Shown: piece by piece, positions 9,230 through 18,401 of the stretch
Numbering within the stretch: the first letter of the stretch is position 1
Layout: every line of letters begins with the position of its first letter
Assembly (NCBI GenBank): GCA_024398955.1
Contig: JAKSIG010000001.1
Coordinates: 89,665 to 153,664 of the forward strand
Direction: 5' to 3'
Origin: Fibrobacter sp.
GTDB taxonomy: Bacteria > Fibrobacterota > Fibrobacteria > Fibrobacterales > Fibrobacteraceae
DNA: 64,000 nt
Made by a program: the position numbers and the translations under genes
Notes under the pieces: model-generated
The model's database searches: none
The model's input: only the letters and a program-made list of their open reading frames with translations
Told to the model about the DNA's origin: nothing

Positions 9230-9260
9230 GCCCCGGTTCAAAGCCGGGGCTTTTCTTTTT
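9230..9260. terminator. Terminator between convergent genes
   Basis: GCCCCGG, loop TTCAAAG, CCGGGGC, then TTTTCTTTTT: a strong GC stem with a T-rich tail on the plus strand, ending the lipoprotein gene. Confidence 0.85.
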
Positions 9261-9276
9261 ATAAAAATCGTTTGGT

Positions 9277-10314
9277 TTATTTGCGGGGCTCGCGAAGCTT
9301 TGCCAAGGCCCACAGGATAATGCAGGCTGCAATGGGGGCGAGTACGTTCCAGGGGCTGCTGTAGCGGATATTGCCCGGCGTAGCAAACCACAGGTAAAGA
9401 AGCACGATGTGAGCCGAATAGACGTCGAGACTGTGCCTTCCGATGACGTTGGTTACCTTGAAATCCAGAGCTGCAGGCCACTTACGGACGATGCCCGCAA
9501 TGAGCATTACGAAGATGAAGAAGTTTGCTGCGCGCAACGGTCCAACAAACTGCTTATCGACCATGAAGTCTGACGGAAGTTCCAGTGGAATGAACTGGTG
9601 CGACCAGAGAAAACAGAAGGCAAACGGTATCAGGAACCAGGGGGTAATTTTCCTTATTAACTGTTTGTCGTTGTCGTTGGAGTGTTTCCACCAGGCGGCG
9701 ACTGCTGCTCCCGTAAAGTAGATGAATTGCCAGGAAAAGGGGCGGAAGTCTCCATGGCTAACCCACTTTGGAAAAAGGCCATGCAATGTGGAATCTATGT
9801 ACCCGGTAAGGGCGAATGCCCAGAGGACTAGGCTAGGAATCCACAGTAGAAAGATTTGAGTCTTGTTTTTTGCCTTGACGAACAGGGGGAAGGTAAAGCT
9901 TCCCACAAGAAGCAGGATTACGTAAAGGGGCAGAACGTCAAGGTACAGAGGGGTGTATGCCAGAATGGCGGAAAGGGGAATGGACTGCCCCAGATGGCTG
10001 TACATGGGAGCAAAGAACCACTGGATGCGGACTAGGGCGAAATAGGCCAGCATGCAAACAATGAATAGCGTTGCCAAGTGGTAGACCCAAATCCGGCAAG
10101 ACCGCCTGCGCATCCAGGTTTGTTTTGGATCCTTTGCGCTTTTGCTGAAGGCTGCCAGAATGCCTACGAAACCAGACAAGAAAAAAAAGCCTTCGGCCGC
10201 ACTAAAGAAGCCGAAGCACTGGTATAGGTAGTAAGAAATAGGCTTCCCGAAATGGTCCAGGGTCATCTGCAGTAGCAGTAGCCCGCGGATAGAATCGAGA
10301 GCCTTGATTCTCAC
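9277..10314 (-). CDS. OpgC-like integral membrane acyltransferase
   Basis: 345-residue polytopic membrane protein resembling OpgC. It starts RIKALDSIRGLLLLQMTLDHFG, then GFFSAAEGFFFLSGFVGI, then an arginine cluster (MRRRSCRIWVYHL). These correspond to the family pattern R-D-x-x-R-G-L, D-H and A-E-x-F-V-F-x-S-G. OpgC succinylates periplasmic glucans; relatives modify other exopolysaccharides. About ten helices are predicted. It lies 24 bp downstream of the beta-barrel gene 10339-11460 on the same strand, so the two are probably co-transcribed. The acyl donor and acceptor are unknown. Confidence 0.75.
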   Translation of the reverse strand: MRIKALDSIRGLLLLQMTLDHFGKPISYYLYQCFGFFSAAEGFFFLSGFVGILAAFSKSAKDPKQTWMRRRSCRIWVYHLATLFIVCMLAYFALVRIQWFFAPMYSHLGQSIPLSAILAYTPLYLDVLPLYVILLLVGSFTFPLFVKAKNKTQIFLLWIPSLVLWAFALTGYIDSTLHGLFPKWVSHGDFRPFSWQFIYFTGAAVAAWWKHSNDNDKQLIRKITPWFLIPFAFCFLWSHQFIPLELPSDFMVDKQFVGPLRAANFFIFVMLIAGIVRKWPAALDFKVTNVIGRHSLDVYSAHIVLLYLWFATPGNIRYSSPWNVLAPIAACIILWALAKLREPRK

Positions 10315-10338
10315 GAGAAATTCCGGGAGCCGTTAGAA

Positions 10339-11460
10339 CTAGAAGCTAGCCTTGCCGCTGAAGCCCAGAGAGAACTTGGAGTCGCCGAAGGGGCTGAAGT
10401 CTTCGTCTGCGAAGTTGTAGCCGAACCAGAACACGACTTCGGTCTTCATGGTGGGATACAGGTAGAAGTTCATGCCAAGGAACTGGTAGTCGTCACCATG
10501 GACTTCGGTATCCGGGTCGTGCATTTCGTAGGTCACGCCCAGGGTGAACTTCTTGTGCAGGTTAAAGCTGGGTTCGATGGCGAACAGCTTCTGGTCGTCG
10601 GTGGTCAACTGCGGTTCTGCTGCGTAATCGCTGTCGGTAATTGCGTAGAAGTAGGTCAGTGCCAGGTTGAACACGCTGTAGTTCATGCTGGGTTCCAGCA
10701 AGAAGGAGTGAACGCCCTTGCCCTTGTAGGGGTGAAGTCCCCATACGGCATAAATACCGTAGTTGAACTTTTCGTAGCTCTTGGAGTAGTCCACTTCGGT
10801 ACCCAGGACGTAAGTATGGGTACGTTCGATGTCCTGGCCGAACACCCAGTCGAAGCTGGGGGTGATGATCATGTGTTCATCGGGATGGTTCAGCAGGGGG
10901 AAGGCGTAGGTGGCGAACATGGACAGGGTATGGTCTGTCTTGTCGGATGCGCCCAGGTAGAACTTACCGTGACCATACTTGTCGTTGCCGAATTCTGCAC
11001 CGAAGCCGCGGAGGTCTTCGTCGCGAACGATCACTGCATAGCGAGAGGCGTCGCGCCAGAAGTAGTAGTTGAATGCGCCTGCGTTGTAGGTCATGTCGCC
11101 AAAGACAAGAGCAACGTCGTGGCTAACGTCCCAACGGAGCTGAACCCCGTCGAAGTCAAAGGAATTGTGACGGCCTTCTTCGCCCATGGCGGTAGAACGT
11201 GCCAGACCATGACGGACCTCGGCATCTTCGCCGGTTGCGCCAATGGTGCTGTGGGTGGTTCCGTTAACGACAACAGAGATGTTTTCGTCTAGATTGGCCT
11301 TTAGAGAAAGGTCGATATCCTGGTTGCCTGCATTGGTGGGGTCAAAATCTTTGTCAAAATAGCTGGCGTAGTCGAAGTTCACTTCGCCGTGGACTTCTAT
11401 GTCGGCGGCGGTTGCAAATGCGGCGGTCAAGGCGACCATGGGCAAAATCATTTTGCGCAT
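10339..11460 (-). CDS. Outer-membrane beta-barrel protein, porin-like
   Basis: 373 residues. A signal peptide (MRKMILPMVALTAAFATAA) is followed by alternating amphipathic strands rich in Tyr, Phe, Asp and Gly, and a C-terminal aromatic strand ending SGKASF, the hallmark of outer-membrane barrels with a terminal Phe. The strand pattern is consistent with a 14-18-stranded porin. The start (IEVHGEVNFDYASYF) resembles phosphate- or oligosaccharide-porin families, but I cannot name one. It is the first gene of a likely two-gene operon with the OpgC-like protein. Confidence 0.7.
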   Translation of the reverse strand: MRKMILPMVALTAAFATAADIEVHGEVNFDYASYFDKDFDPTNAGNQDIDLSLKANLDENISVVVNGTTHSTIGATGEDAEVRHGLARSTAMGEEGRHNSFDFDGVQLRWDVSHDVALVFGDMTYNAGAFNYYFWRDASRYAVIVRDEDLRGFGAEFGNDKYGHGKFYLGASDKTDHTLSMFATYAFPLLNHPDEHMIITPSFDWVFGQDIERTHTYVLGTEVDYSKSYEKFNYGIYAVWGLHPYKGKGVHSFLLEPSMNYSVFNLALTYFYAITDSDYAAEPQLTTDDQKLFAIEPSFNLHKKFTLGVTYEMHDPDTEVHGDDYQFLGMNFYLYPTMKTEVVFWFGYNFADEDFSPFGDSKFSLGFSGKASF

Positions 11461-11584
11461 ACAGTGTTTCCAATAGTAGGAGTTAAAATTTTCACGAAAA
11501 AGATAGAAATATCCAAAGTCCTAGACCAATCCTAAATGGTCGCTAAACCCCTTTAAGGGCTCATTTTTGTAAATTTTAGGGACC

Positions 11585-12229
11585 ATGTACAAAAATAGAT
11601 TTCTTAAGACTGCTCTATATATATTGTGTTTTTTTATAGCCGTTCAGTCCGCTTTTGCCTTAACCGCGGCCGAGGCCATGAACAAGTCCAAGGCCTGGTT
11701 CAAGTCGGGCAAGGCCTGGAGTCTGGATTTTAAACTGCAGGTGTTTTATGCCGATTCCCCGGATATTGCATCCCAGATGGGTAGCCTTCTTGTTGCCGAG
11801 GGCGACAAGTTTGTTCTGGATATTGCCGGTATCAAGTTTTACAGCGATGGCGTAGACATGTGGCAGTACAACGTGGAACAGAAGCAGGTGCTGATCAAGG
11901 CTGTCGAAGACTTGTCTAGTCAGCTTCATCCCTCGGAGCTTCTCTTTAAGTATCTGAACTGCGACGCCAAGGAAATGAGCGAGGGCGAATTTGGCGGCAA
12001 GAAACTTTGGGTACTGAAACTGGATCCTTCTAAATATGCGGGGCAGTTTACCCAGATGGAAGTCTGGCTAAATCAGAAAGACTTTTCTCCTGTTCGTTTG
12101 TTCACAGTGGACCCTTCGGGAAACGGCTCCTGGTACAACATCGTGAACTTGAAGGTGATCAAGAAAGTTTCTGATAGCGATTTTAAGTATAAGGCTGTTC
12201 CTGGCGTCGATGAAATCGATATGCGGTAG
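11585..12229 (+). CDS. LolA-like outer-membrane lipoprotein carrier
   Basis: 214-residue periplasmic protein with a signal peptide (cleavage near residue 25, after QSAFA). The body matches the LolA/LolB fold: an early helix (AAEAMNKSKAWFKSGKAWSL), strands ending in GDKFVLDIAG, DGVDMWQYNVEQKQVLI and the late VWLNQKDFSPVRL. LolA takes lipoproteins from LolCDE and carries them to the outer membrane. AGGGA lies five bases before ATG. It is the first gene of a compact run (LolA-like, propeller, PorV-like, RecF) with gaps of 8 and 2 bp and one overlap, which ties lipoprotein transport to surface export genes. Confidence 0.8.
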   Translation: MYKNRFLKTALYILCFFIAVQSAFALTAAEAMNKSKAWFKSGKAWSLDFKLQVFYADSPDIASQMGSLLVAEGDKFVLDIAGIKFYSDGVDMWQYNVEQKQVLIKAVEDLSSQLHPSELLFKYLNCDAKEMSEGEFGGKKLWVLKLDPSKYAGQFTQMEVWLNQKDFSPVRLFTVDPSGNGSWYNIVNLKVIKKVSDSDFKYKAVPGVDEIDMR

Positions 12230-12237
12230 GTCAAAGT

Positions 12238-13854
12238 ATGTCTTTGTTGAAAACTGAAATTTTTAAGAAAGTCCTGATGGGCTGGCTGGCTTTTGCGACT
12301 TCTGTCATGGCTGCCGAAACCCTCTTTAGCAACAAGACCCTGAATGTGAATCCTTCGGGAAACGTTGGGGAACTCTGGGTGTTTTCTCGCGGTGACATTT
12401 ATAGTGGCGCGACCCTTTTGACTTTAAACGAAGCCAGCGATGGTACGGTACGTGTGGCTGATGCCAAGCAGGGGCAGGTCAGTGATTCTGTGACTGCCGT
12501 GCAAGACGGAGTCTTTAGTGATGTTGTGGCAGAGCATCGAAGAACTCCCGCTATAAAGGCTGGTAAGCTAGGCTATGTGTTGCCCATGTTCGGCATGGAT
12601 GACGATGGCCTGTACTTGATTCCCAACGGGTTCCTTTCAGTACGCGGTGTAGACAATATCATTGAAACACCGTTGTCTGTTCCCGATGCCTTTGAAGATA
12701 GCGATTCTGCAATGGTATATGCCGTAAGCGGTTTTGCCTACGATTCTACGGCAAAAAAAATGTGGATGGCCCGCGGTGCTGCGGGTCTTGGTCTGTATGA
12801 CATTTCGGGCAACAGCCCTAAGCATGGTCTTTACGCTCTGAATCTCGAAACTGCAAAGATGGATTCCGCCAAGGCCAACTACAAGTTCAATAGCAAGAAA
12901 AATCCTGATGTGTTTGCGGTAGCCTTGCATCCTGAAACTGAAGACCTGTGGATGGGTACGTCAAAGGGCTTGTGGGTGCGTTCTTCCGATGGTAACGTCA
13001 AGAAGGTTGCAGGACCGCTTGATTCTGCCCGCGTCACTGGACTCTGGATAGGTGGCGACCCGTTGCAGATTATTGCAGAAACTTCCCATATGGAAAAGGG
13101 CTCCATGAAAGGCGGCCTGTGGATATTGCAGGATGGGGCAAAGAATTTTACGAAGGTCGCCTTCCTGGATACTGCAGGAAAGACTGTCAAGAAGGATGTG
13201 TATGACGATGGCGACTATACGGTAAGCGGCGTTGCCTTTATGGGTAATACAGCCTTTGTTGCGGTGTCTGCCTCGGGCGGCTCTATTAGCGGCTACTTCA
13301 AGATTGAGCCAAAGGGAGCCCGCGCCTGGGATATGAATGATGATGGAAAGAATCAGTGGTTGTATGGCTATGAAACTGGCGCCACCGACCGTGATGCCAT
13401 TATTACTTCTATATGTACCTTTCCCCTTTCCAAAAAGACTGCAGGTTTAGCTATTGCAACCTATGGAAACGGAATTTCTGTTTCTGCAGACTCTGGTAAA
13501 ACCTGGAATTCCATTCTTAACCGAGCCAAGCTGGGCGAAAATTTAGGTACGGTGCGAATGGTTCCGTCAGTCATAACTGCAGGCGATCAGGCCTTGGTTT
13601 CGTACAAAGTGAATGAAGAATCCAAGATTACCATTGACGTGTTCAGTTATGACATGCGCAAGGTTCGCTCCATTGTAAAGAATGTTCCCCGCAATGCAGA
13701 CAACTCTCGCAGTTCCAATCCGAAGGTCGACTTCTGGGATGGTTATGATAAGGCGGGGCGCGCATGCACCATGGGTGTCTATTACGTTCGCGTAAAGGAC
13801 AATCATGGCAATGTCGGCTGGGGCAAGGTAATGACATTGGGAGGGCATAAGTAA
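12238..13854 (+). CDS. Exported beta-propeller protein with FlgD/Ig-like C-terminus
   Basis: 538 residues with a signal peptide (about 1-24). The central region (about 60-440) consists of repeated short strands with motifs such as YAVSGFAYDSTAKKMWMARG and VFAVALHPETEDLWMGTSKG, typical of two-component-regulator-type propeller blades (each blade ends in W-M/V-G-T). The last 90 residues form an Ig-like FlgD-type module (KVDFWDGYDKAGRACTMGVYYVRVKDNHG). Such C-terminal modules are common on proteins of phyla with type IX secretion. Function unknown; its place between LolA-like and PorV-like genes suggests a role at the envelope. Only 8 bp separate it from the previous stop. Confidence 0.65.
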   Translation: MSLLKTEIFKKVLMGWLAFATSVMAAETLFSNKTLNVNPSGNVGELWVFSRGDIYSGATLLTLNEASDGTVRVADAKQGQVSDSVTAVQDGVFSDVVAEHRRTPAIKAGKLGYVLPMFGMDDDGLYLIPNGFLSVRGVDNIIETPLSVPDAFEDSDSAMVYAVSGFAYDSTAKKMWMARGAAGLGLYDISGNSPKHGLYALNLETAKMDSAKANYKFNSKKNPDVFAVALHPETEDLWMGTSKGLWVRSSDGNVKKVAGPLDSARVTGLWIGGDPLQIIAETSHMEKGSMKGGLWILQDGAKNFTKVAFLDTAGKTVKKDVYDDGDYTVSGVAFMGNTAFVAVSASGGSISGYFKIEPKGARAWDMNDDGKNQWLYGYETGATDRDAIITSICTFPLSKKTAGLAIATYGNGISVSADSGKTWNSILNRAKLGENLGTVRMVPSVITAGDQALVSYKVNEESKITIDVFSYDMRKVRSIVKNVPRNADNSRSSNPKVDFWDGYDKAGRACTMGVYYVRVKDNHGNVGWGKVMTLGGHK

Positions 13855-13856
13855 TT

Positions 13857-13881
13857 ATGAATTACGAATTACGAATTACGA
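13857..13881 (+). repeat. Heptanucleotide array inside a gene start (GAATTAC x3)
   Basis: Three perfect 7-bp units (GAATTAC) begin two bases after the stop of the propeller gene and encode the first residues of the next protein (NYELRIT). The same word family occurs at 55095-55191 and 57526-57611. Confidence 0.8.
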
Positions 13882-14906
13882 GAGCCCTCGGGATTGTTGT
13901 GCTGGTTCTTTGCTGTACTGTACCTGCGATGGCGGGTAAGAAGGCTACCCTGGGTAGCTTTGATGGCTTTGTTGAACGTATGGGTGCAGGCACTCGCGAA
14001 CTTGGCCGCGGAAACACGGGCTCTGCGGATACGGCTACCATGCCTGCCGCCTACTGGAACCCTGCAATCCTTGGCTTTCGCGAAAACTTCGGCTATACCC
14101 TGAATGCCGAAAAGCGTGACTTGGATCGTGCTGGTGGTTCCTTGGGTATCGAAACCAAGGTCGGAAAACGTATGGGCGTTGGCTTTGCCATGCTGTACCG
14201 CGGCGATCTTGACTTTGACGTGATTAACGAAGATGACGAAACCGTTGGGAGCGCTTCGCCTTACTTTACGATGATGTATCTGGGTTTTGCCTACCGCGCA
14301 ACGCGTCGCGATGCTTTTGGCGTTTCTCTTTCTATGAGCTACGACAATCTGGATATTGCGGAACATTTTGATGGCGTGGAACTGGTGGATGACTACCGCA
14401 GTCCTGTGACCTTGAACTTGAGCTGGCTTCGTCAATGGAATGAAAAGTGGTCTACCTCCGTGGTCATCCGTAATTTAAGCTTTAGCGAAAACTTGTCGGC
14501 AAGGTGGTCCAAGAATACCAGTACCGATAACTCCGTTGCTAGTACCGATGGTATTCGTCCCAAGGTGTTGCAGGTTGGATTGGGCTATCGCTCCCGCATC
14601 ATGGGCAAGCCTGTATACGCCTGGATGGAAGCTATTGATTACCAGGTGGCTGATACTTTGTTGGCTTTCGACCCCGATCGACATGTGTGGACAGGACGCG
14701 TGGGCTTTGAATGTGAAATCATTCCCGATGGATCGTTGCGTCTGGGTATGGATGACCTGGACTGGACTGTTGGCGCGGGCTATAAGTTCCAGATTCGCAT
14801 GGGCAAGAAGAAGATTCCCTTTGACGTGAACTACGCTTTGATTTACGAGACGGAAGCGGGCATCTGGACGCCCCTGAGCTTTGGCCTAAGAGGCTACATT
14901 CCGTGA
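13857..14906 (+). CDS. PorV/UPF0164-like outer-membrane protein
   Basis: 349-residue outer-membrane barrel. After a signal peptide (cleavage after AMA, about residue 26) comes the family start GAGTRELGRGNTGSADTATMPAAYWNPAIL, matching the G-x-x-x-x-A-x-x-Y-W-N-P-A pattern of the PorV/PorQ/FadL-like group (shown here in part only: AAYWNPAIL). PorV is the shuttle of the type IX secretion system and binds C-terminal domains of cargo; several cargo-like proteins are in this window. The first nine codons come from a heptamer repeat, so the native start may have been moved. The stop overlaps the recF start (GTGA). Confidence 0.65.
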   Translation: MNYELRITRALGIVVLVLCCTVPAMAGKKATLGSFDGFVERMGAGTRELGRGNTGSADTATMPAAYWNPAILGFRENFGYTLNAEKRDLDRAGGSLGIETKVGKRMGVGFAMLYRGDLDFDVINEDDETVGSASPYFTMMYLGFAYRATRRDAFGVSLSMSYDNLDIAEHFDGVELVDDYRSPVTLNLSWLRQWNEKWSTSVVIRNLSFSENLSARWSKNTSTDNSVASTDGIRPKVLQVGLGYRSRIMGKPVYAWMEAIDYQVADTLLAFDPDRHVWTGRVGFECEIIPDGSLRLGMDDLDWTVGAGYKFQIRMGKKKIPFDVNYALIYETEAGIWTPLSFGLRGYIP

Positions 14907-16123
14907 TAGATTCCCTGTCCGTTAACAGCATGCGGAGCTTGGCTGGGTTTGAACAGAAGTTTGGACCTGGCATTACTGTCGTGTATGGACCAAACGGATG
15001 TGGAAAGACTACGATTCTTGAGGCCATTCACCTGCTTGCTCAGGGATTTTCTTTTAGGGCGAAGGACCTGAAGGAAGCCGTTACCTGGAAATGCGACGAG
15101 ATGATGCTGCGTGGTCATTTCGAGGACGGTGGCGTGGAACGAAATCGTGGAATTCGTGTGCATAGGCGAGGGGCGGAAGTTCGCGAGAATGGTGAAAGCC
15201 TGAAATCTATTGCGGGACTTTTCGGAAGTTGCCCTGCGGTAATCATGCAGCCGTCGGATATTGAGCTGCTGCGTGGAGCGCCTGATGTGCGCCGCCATTG
15301 GCTAGATGAAATTCTCTGCTATCGGTCGGCAACGAATGCCGCCGTACTTCGTCGGTACAAGCGAGTGCTGCAGCAACGCAATCAATGGCTAAAACAGTAT
15401 AAGAAGGCTTCTCTGGATCGTCGTAGCGGAAATGCCGCGGTAGATGTGGTTGGCGGAGAAGAATTGTTCAAGGTTCTTACAGAGCAACTGATTGACCTGG
15501 GGGCAAAACTGTGGTTTGCCCGCTTGTCTTTAACTACGGAAATGTCGCCTATCATTACGGGGTACTACCGCAAGCTTTCTGGAGGCGTAGATGAAATAAC
15601 CTGCGCCTACAAAAGTTCCATCCTTAAGGAATTGGACGCTCTGGATGGCGCTGAGCTTTTGGACGGATACGATCTGGAAACCTCAGCAGGGACTGTTGCT
15701 GATGCTACGTCGGAAGTCGTCGCGGGTTCTCAGGATGCAGTCGCTTCCGAAGAAGATTTGCGTGCGGCCTTCGCTCGAAAGCTTGCCGGTCTTGAATTTG
15801 TTGAAAAACTGCAGGGAGTGACGATGGCTGGCCCGCACCGTGATGATCTTGCGCTTTGCATTGGTGGCTACGAGATGCGATCTGTGGGTAGTCAGGGGCA
15901 GTGCCGTTCTGCGGCGCTTGCCATGCGATTTGCTGCGGTAGATGTGGCCTCGCGTTACTTGAGCAAGCCCATACTCTTGCTGGATGACATTTTTGCGGAA
16001 CTTGACGTAAATCGCCGCAATGCGGTGGCGACCTTGATTCGCGAAAAGAAATGCCAGGTAATAATCGCTACGCCGCAAAAAGAAGATCTGCCTTTCGAAG
16101 CAGACGCAGAAATCAAATTGTAA
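14903..16123 (+). CDS. recF: DNA replication and repair protein RecF
   Basis: 406-residue SMC-like ATPase that binds gapped DNA and helps load RecA. Visible motifs are Walker A YGPNGCGKTT (about residue 29), the ABC signature-like VGSQGQCRSAALAMRFA and Walker B PILLLDDIFAELD near the C-terminus. It is about 40 residues longer than usual; the extra length sits at about 240-285 in an acidic Asp/Ala/Ser-rich insert. It starts with GTG overlapping the TGA of the PorV-like gene, implying translational coupling. It is separated from the usual dnaA-dnaN neighbours. Terminator at 16167-16198. Confidence 0.9.
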   Translation: MIDSLSVNSMRSLAGFEQKFGPGITVVYGPNGCGKTTILEAIHLLAQGFSFRAKDLKEAVTWKCDEMMLRGHFEDGGVERNRGIRVHRRGAEVRENGESLKSIAGLFGSCPAVIMQPSDIELLRGAPDVRRHWLDEILCYRSATNAAVLRRYKRVLQQRNQWLKQYKKASLDRRSGNAAVDVVGGEELFKVLTEQLIDLGAKLWFARLSLTTEMSPIITGYYRKLSGGVDEITCAYKSSILKELDALDGAELLDGYDLETSAGTVADATSEVVAGSQDAVASEEDLRAAFARKLAGLEFVEKLQGVTMAGPHRDDLALCIGGYEMRSVGSQGQCRSAALAMRFAAVDVASRYLSKPILLLDDIFAELDVNRRNAVATLIREKKCQVIIATPQKEDLPFEADAEIKL

Positions 16124-16166
16124 AACAGCAACTTTCTAAAAAAGCCTTGGTTTACCTCAGGGTATT

Positions 16167-16198
16167 AAAAAGACTGCGGGAAAAACCCACAGTCTTTT
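16167..16198. terminator. Terminator after recF
   Basis: AAAAAGACTGCGGG, loop AAAAA, CCCACAGTCTTTTAT, with one C-A mismatch in the stem. Placed between convergent recF and mscL and flanked by A and T runs. A second hairpin (TACTGGCACTC, TAGC, GAGTGCAGTA) at 16239-16264 lies just after the mscL stop. Confidence 0.8.
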
Positions 16199-16265
16199 AT
16201 AGAATTTGCGTTTGATTGCCGCACACTAAAATCGGATTACTGGCACTCTAGCGAGTGCAGTAACG

Positions 16266-16721
16266 TTACTTCTTGAGAAGATCGCGGATTTCGGTGAGGA
16301 GCTTTTCTTCTGCAGTCGGTTCAGGAGGAGCAGGAGGAGTTGCAGGAGCTGCTGCAGCTTCTTCTTCCTGCTTCTTGCGCATATTCTGCATAAAGCCCAT
16401 GAACTTCTTCATGACGAGGAATACGACAATTGCCACGATGAGGAAGTCAACGATACCGCCAATGAAGTTGCCGTAAGGAATAGCTACGCCAGCTTCGGTG
16501 GTGTAGACCAGGCCCTTCAGGCCTTCACCGGCATCCTTGCCACCGCCCATAGCGATGATTGCATTGACGCTGGGCATAACGATGTCGTTTACAAAAGAGG
16601 TGACGATCTTACCGAATGCGCCACCGATGATAACACCGATAGCCATGTCGACGATATTGCCCTTGAATGCGAATTCCTTGAATTCGTCAAGAAGGGATGT
16701 TGCTTTACCTTTGATACCCAT
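16266..16721 (-). CDS. mscL: Large-conductance mechanosensitive channel MscL
   Basis: 151-residue MscL: two transmembrane helices ([20 protein letters not shown] and [15 protein letters not shown]) with the pore-lining glycine pattern, and a C-terminal Ala/Pro/Glu-rich linker before a final helix ([14 protein letters not shown]). MscL forms a homopentamer that opens on membrane tension during hypo-osmotic shock. I set the start at ATG 16721 because AAGGAG lies seven bases upstream; a longer frame upstream lacks support. The gene is divergent from the EamA transporter. Confidence 0.95.
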   Translation of the reverse strand: MGIKGKATSLLDEFKEFAFKGNIVDMAIGVIIGGAFGKIVTSFVNDIVMPSVNAIIAMGGGKDAGEGLKGLVYTTEAGVAIPYGNFIGGIVDFLIVAIVVFLVMKKFMGFMQNMRKKQEEEAAAAPATPPAPPEPTAEEKLLTEIRDLLKK

Positions 16722-16765
16722 GTGGGGCTCCTTATGTTGAGTTTTGACAAAAAATAGTTTAAACC

Positions 16766-16794
16766 TTGGGTTTGGCAAGTCGCATTTCTAAATT
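16766..16794 (+). promoter_or_regulatory. Candidate promoter directly before the EamA transporter start
   Basis: TTGGGT at 16766-16771, 17-bp spacer, TAAATT at 16789-16794. A start point 7 bp on would be about 16801, three bases before ATG 16804, so an in-frame GTG at 16795 would lie upstream of the transcript. Confidence 0.4.
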
Positions 16795-16803
16795 GTGTGC
16801 GCT

Positions 16804-17673
16804 ATGTCATGGTTGATTCTTGCTCTTGCGTCTGCAGTGTTTCTAGGATTTTACGACCTGGCCAAGAAAAAGTCGGTCCAGGATAACGCCGTCCGTCCGG
16901 TGCTGTTCATGTGCAGTGCCTTTTATGCGTTATTGATGCTGCCAGTCTTGTTTACGGGCAACTGCCAGAGCCTTCCCTGGCAAAGCCACCTGTTTTTGGC
17001 GGGAAAGGCCTTGATCGTGGGGGGTAGCTGGATTTTGACCTACAACGCTCTGGCTCACCTGCCCTTGTCCATTGCGACGACTATTCGCGCCCTGGCGCCT
17101 GTTTTTACCATTTTTCTTGCCGTAACCTTAATGGGGGAGCGCCCCTTCGCTATGCAGTGGGCTGGCGTTGCCGTATGTCTTTGCAGCTATGTGGCGCTCA
17201 GCATGGCCGGTCGCAAGGAAATGGGCCACTTTTTTAGCAATGGCTGGGTCATCTGTATGGTCCTTGGAACCATGCTTGCGGCTTGCAGTGGCGCCTACGA
17301 CAAGTTCATTTTGCAACGTATGGATTTTGAACCCACCACGGTTCAGGTCTGGTTTAGCATTTATATGCTCCTGTGGCAATTTGCGGTTTGTGCCATTACC
17401 TGGTACCCGAAGCGAAAGACTACAACGCCCTTCAAGTTCCGCTGGACTTTTTTGCTGGTGGCCGTTCTTTTGACTGTGGCCGACAGATGCTACTTCCTGG
17501 CGGTAAGTGATCCCGATGCGCTGATTTCCCTGATTACTGTGTTCCGCCGTTCCAGCGTGCTGATTGGCTTTGTCGCAGGTCTTGTGCTGTTCAAGGAACG
17601 AAAGAGCCCGCTCAAGTGGGCTGCCCTATTTGGGATTATTACTGGCCTTTGCATGATTGCCTTGGGTAAATAA
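16804..17673 (+). CDS. EamA/DMT family transporter
   Basis: 289-residue inner-membrane protein with about ten helices arranged as two EamA repeats (about 5-140 and 150-288). Typical features are the end of repeat 1 (FLAVTLMGERPFAMQWAGVAVCLCSY) and of repeat 2 (GLVLFKERKSPLKWAALFGIITGL), each with the E-R/E-K signature before the last helix. Members of the drug/metabolite transporter superfamily export amino acids or other metabolites; the substrate here is unknown. No Shine-Dalgarno precedes the ATG and the candidate promoter ends nine bases upstream, so the message may be nearly leaderless. Confidence 0.8.
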   Translation: MSWLILALASAVFLGFYDLAKKKSVQDNAVRPVLFMCSAFYALLMLPVLFTGNCQSLPWQSHLFLAGKALIVGGSWILTYNALAHLPLSIATTIRALAPVFTIFLAVTLMGERPFAMQWAGVAVCLCSYVALSMAGRKEMGHFFSNGWVICMVLGTMLAACSGAYDKFILQRMDFEPTTVQVWFSIYMLLWQFAVCAITWYPKRKTTTPFKFRWTFLLVAVLLTVADRCYFLAVSDPDALISLITVFRRSSVLIGFVAGLVLFKERKSPLKWAALFGIITGLCMIALGK

Positions 17674-17705
17674 CGCTATTTTTATAGAAATGGTCGGGTT
17701 AATTA

Positions 17706-18275
17706 ATGATTGGAATTACGGGACAGATTGGTGCAGGAAAATCCTTCGTGGGGCATAAGCTTCGCGAAAGGCATGTCCGCGTTATCGATGCGGACTTGGC
17801 TGTTCACCAGCTGTACCGCGATAATTCCGAACTGCGGACTGCTATATCCCGAGAATTTGGCGCCGATTCCTTGACAGAGACGGGGGTAAATCGAAAGTTT
17901 TTTGCGGATTTGATTTTTAGGGATGCGGGTGCTAGACTTCGTCTTGAACAACTGGTCTATCCGGTTCTTACCGCGTATCTCCTCCGCGAAAATCCCGCAT
18001 TTGTAGAAGCTGCACTTTTCGAGAATGTTCCCGAAATGGTGGAACATCTTTCTGAAATCTGGATTGTAATGGCCTCGCCGGAGGTCCGCCTGAAGCGTCT
18101 TACCTGCAACCGTAACATGAATGAAGATGACGCCCGCCGCCGTATGGAACTTCAGCAGCCTAAAGACAGCAAGGAATGCTGGCGCAGGCTTTTTCCGGGA
18201 AAGAAACTGCACTTTCTGGATAATTCCGGCGATGAAGCTGCCTTGATGAAAAATTTGGAAACCCTGCTGCCTTAG
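17706..18275 (+). CDS. coaE: Dephospho-CoA kinase
   Basis: 189-residue P-loop kinase that phosphorylates the ribose 3'-OH of dephospho-CoA, the last step of CoA synthesis. The N-terminus GITGQIGAGKS is the Walker A; the Asp motif VIDADLAVHQLY and the lid segment (RLTCNRNMNEDDARRRMELQQP) with its Q-x-x motif are visible. Length is normal. The gap to the transporter is 32 bp, so the two may be co-transcribed. A strong bidirectional terminator follows. Confidence 0.9.
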   Translation: MIGITGQIGAGKSFVGHKLRERHVRVIDADLAVHQLYRDNSELRTAISREFGADSLTETGVNRKFFADLIFRDAGARLRLEQLVYPVLTAYLLRENPAFVEAALFENVPEMVEHLSEIWIVMASPEVRLKRLTCNRNMNEDDARRRMELQQPKDSKECWRRLFPGKKLHFLDNSGDEAALMKNLETLLP

Positions 18276-18334
18276 CGCTGTATCCCTGCTGCCTTGTTGC
18301 AGAATCTTACGGTTACTTCAAAAGCGAATTACTG

Positions 18335-18368
18335 AAAAAAACAGCACCTCTTGCGAGAAGCTGTTTTT
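18335..18368. terminator. Bidirectional terminator between coaE and the GH9 gene
   Basis: AAAAAAACAGC, an inner CTC-TTGC-GAG hairpin, then GCTGTTTTT. It lies between two convergent genes. Confidence 0.8.
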
Positions 18369-18401
18369 GGTATGTATGGGAGTTAGATTGTATATGGAAT
18401 C

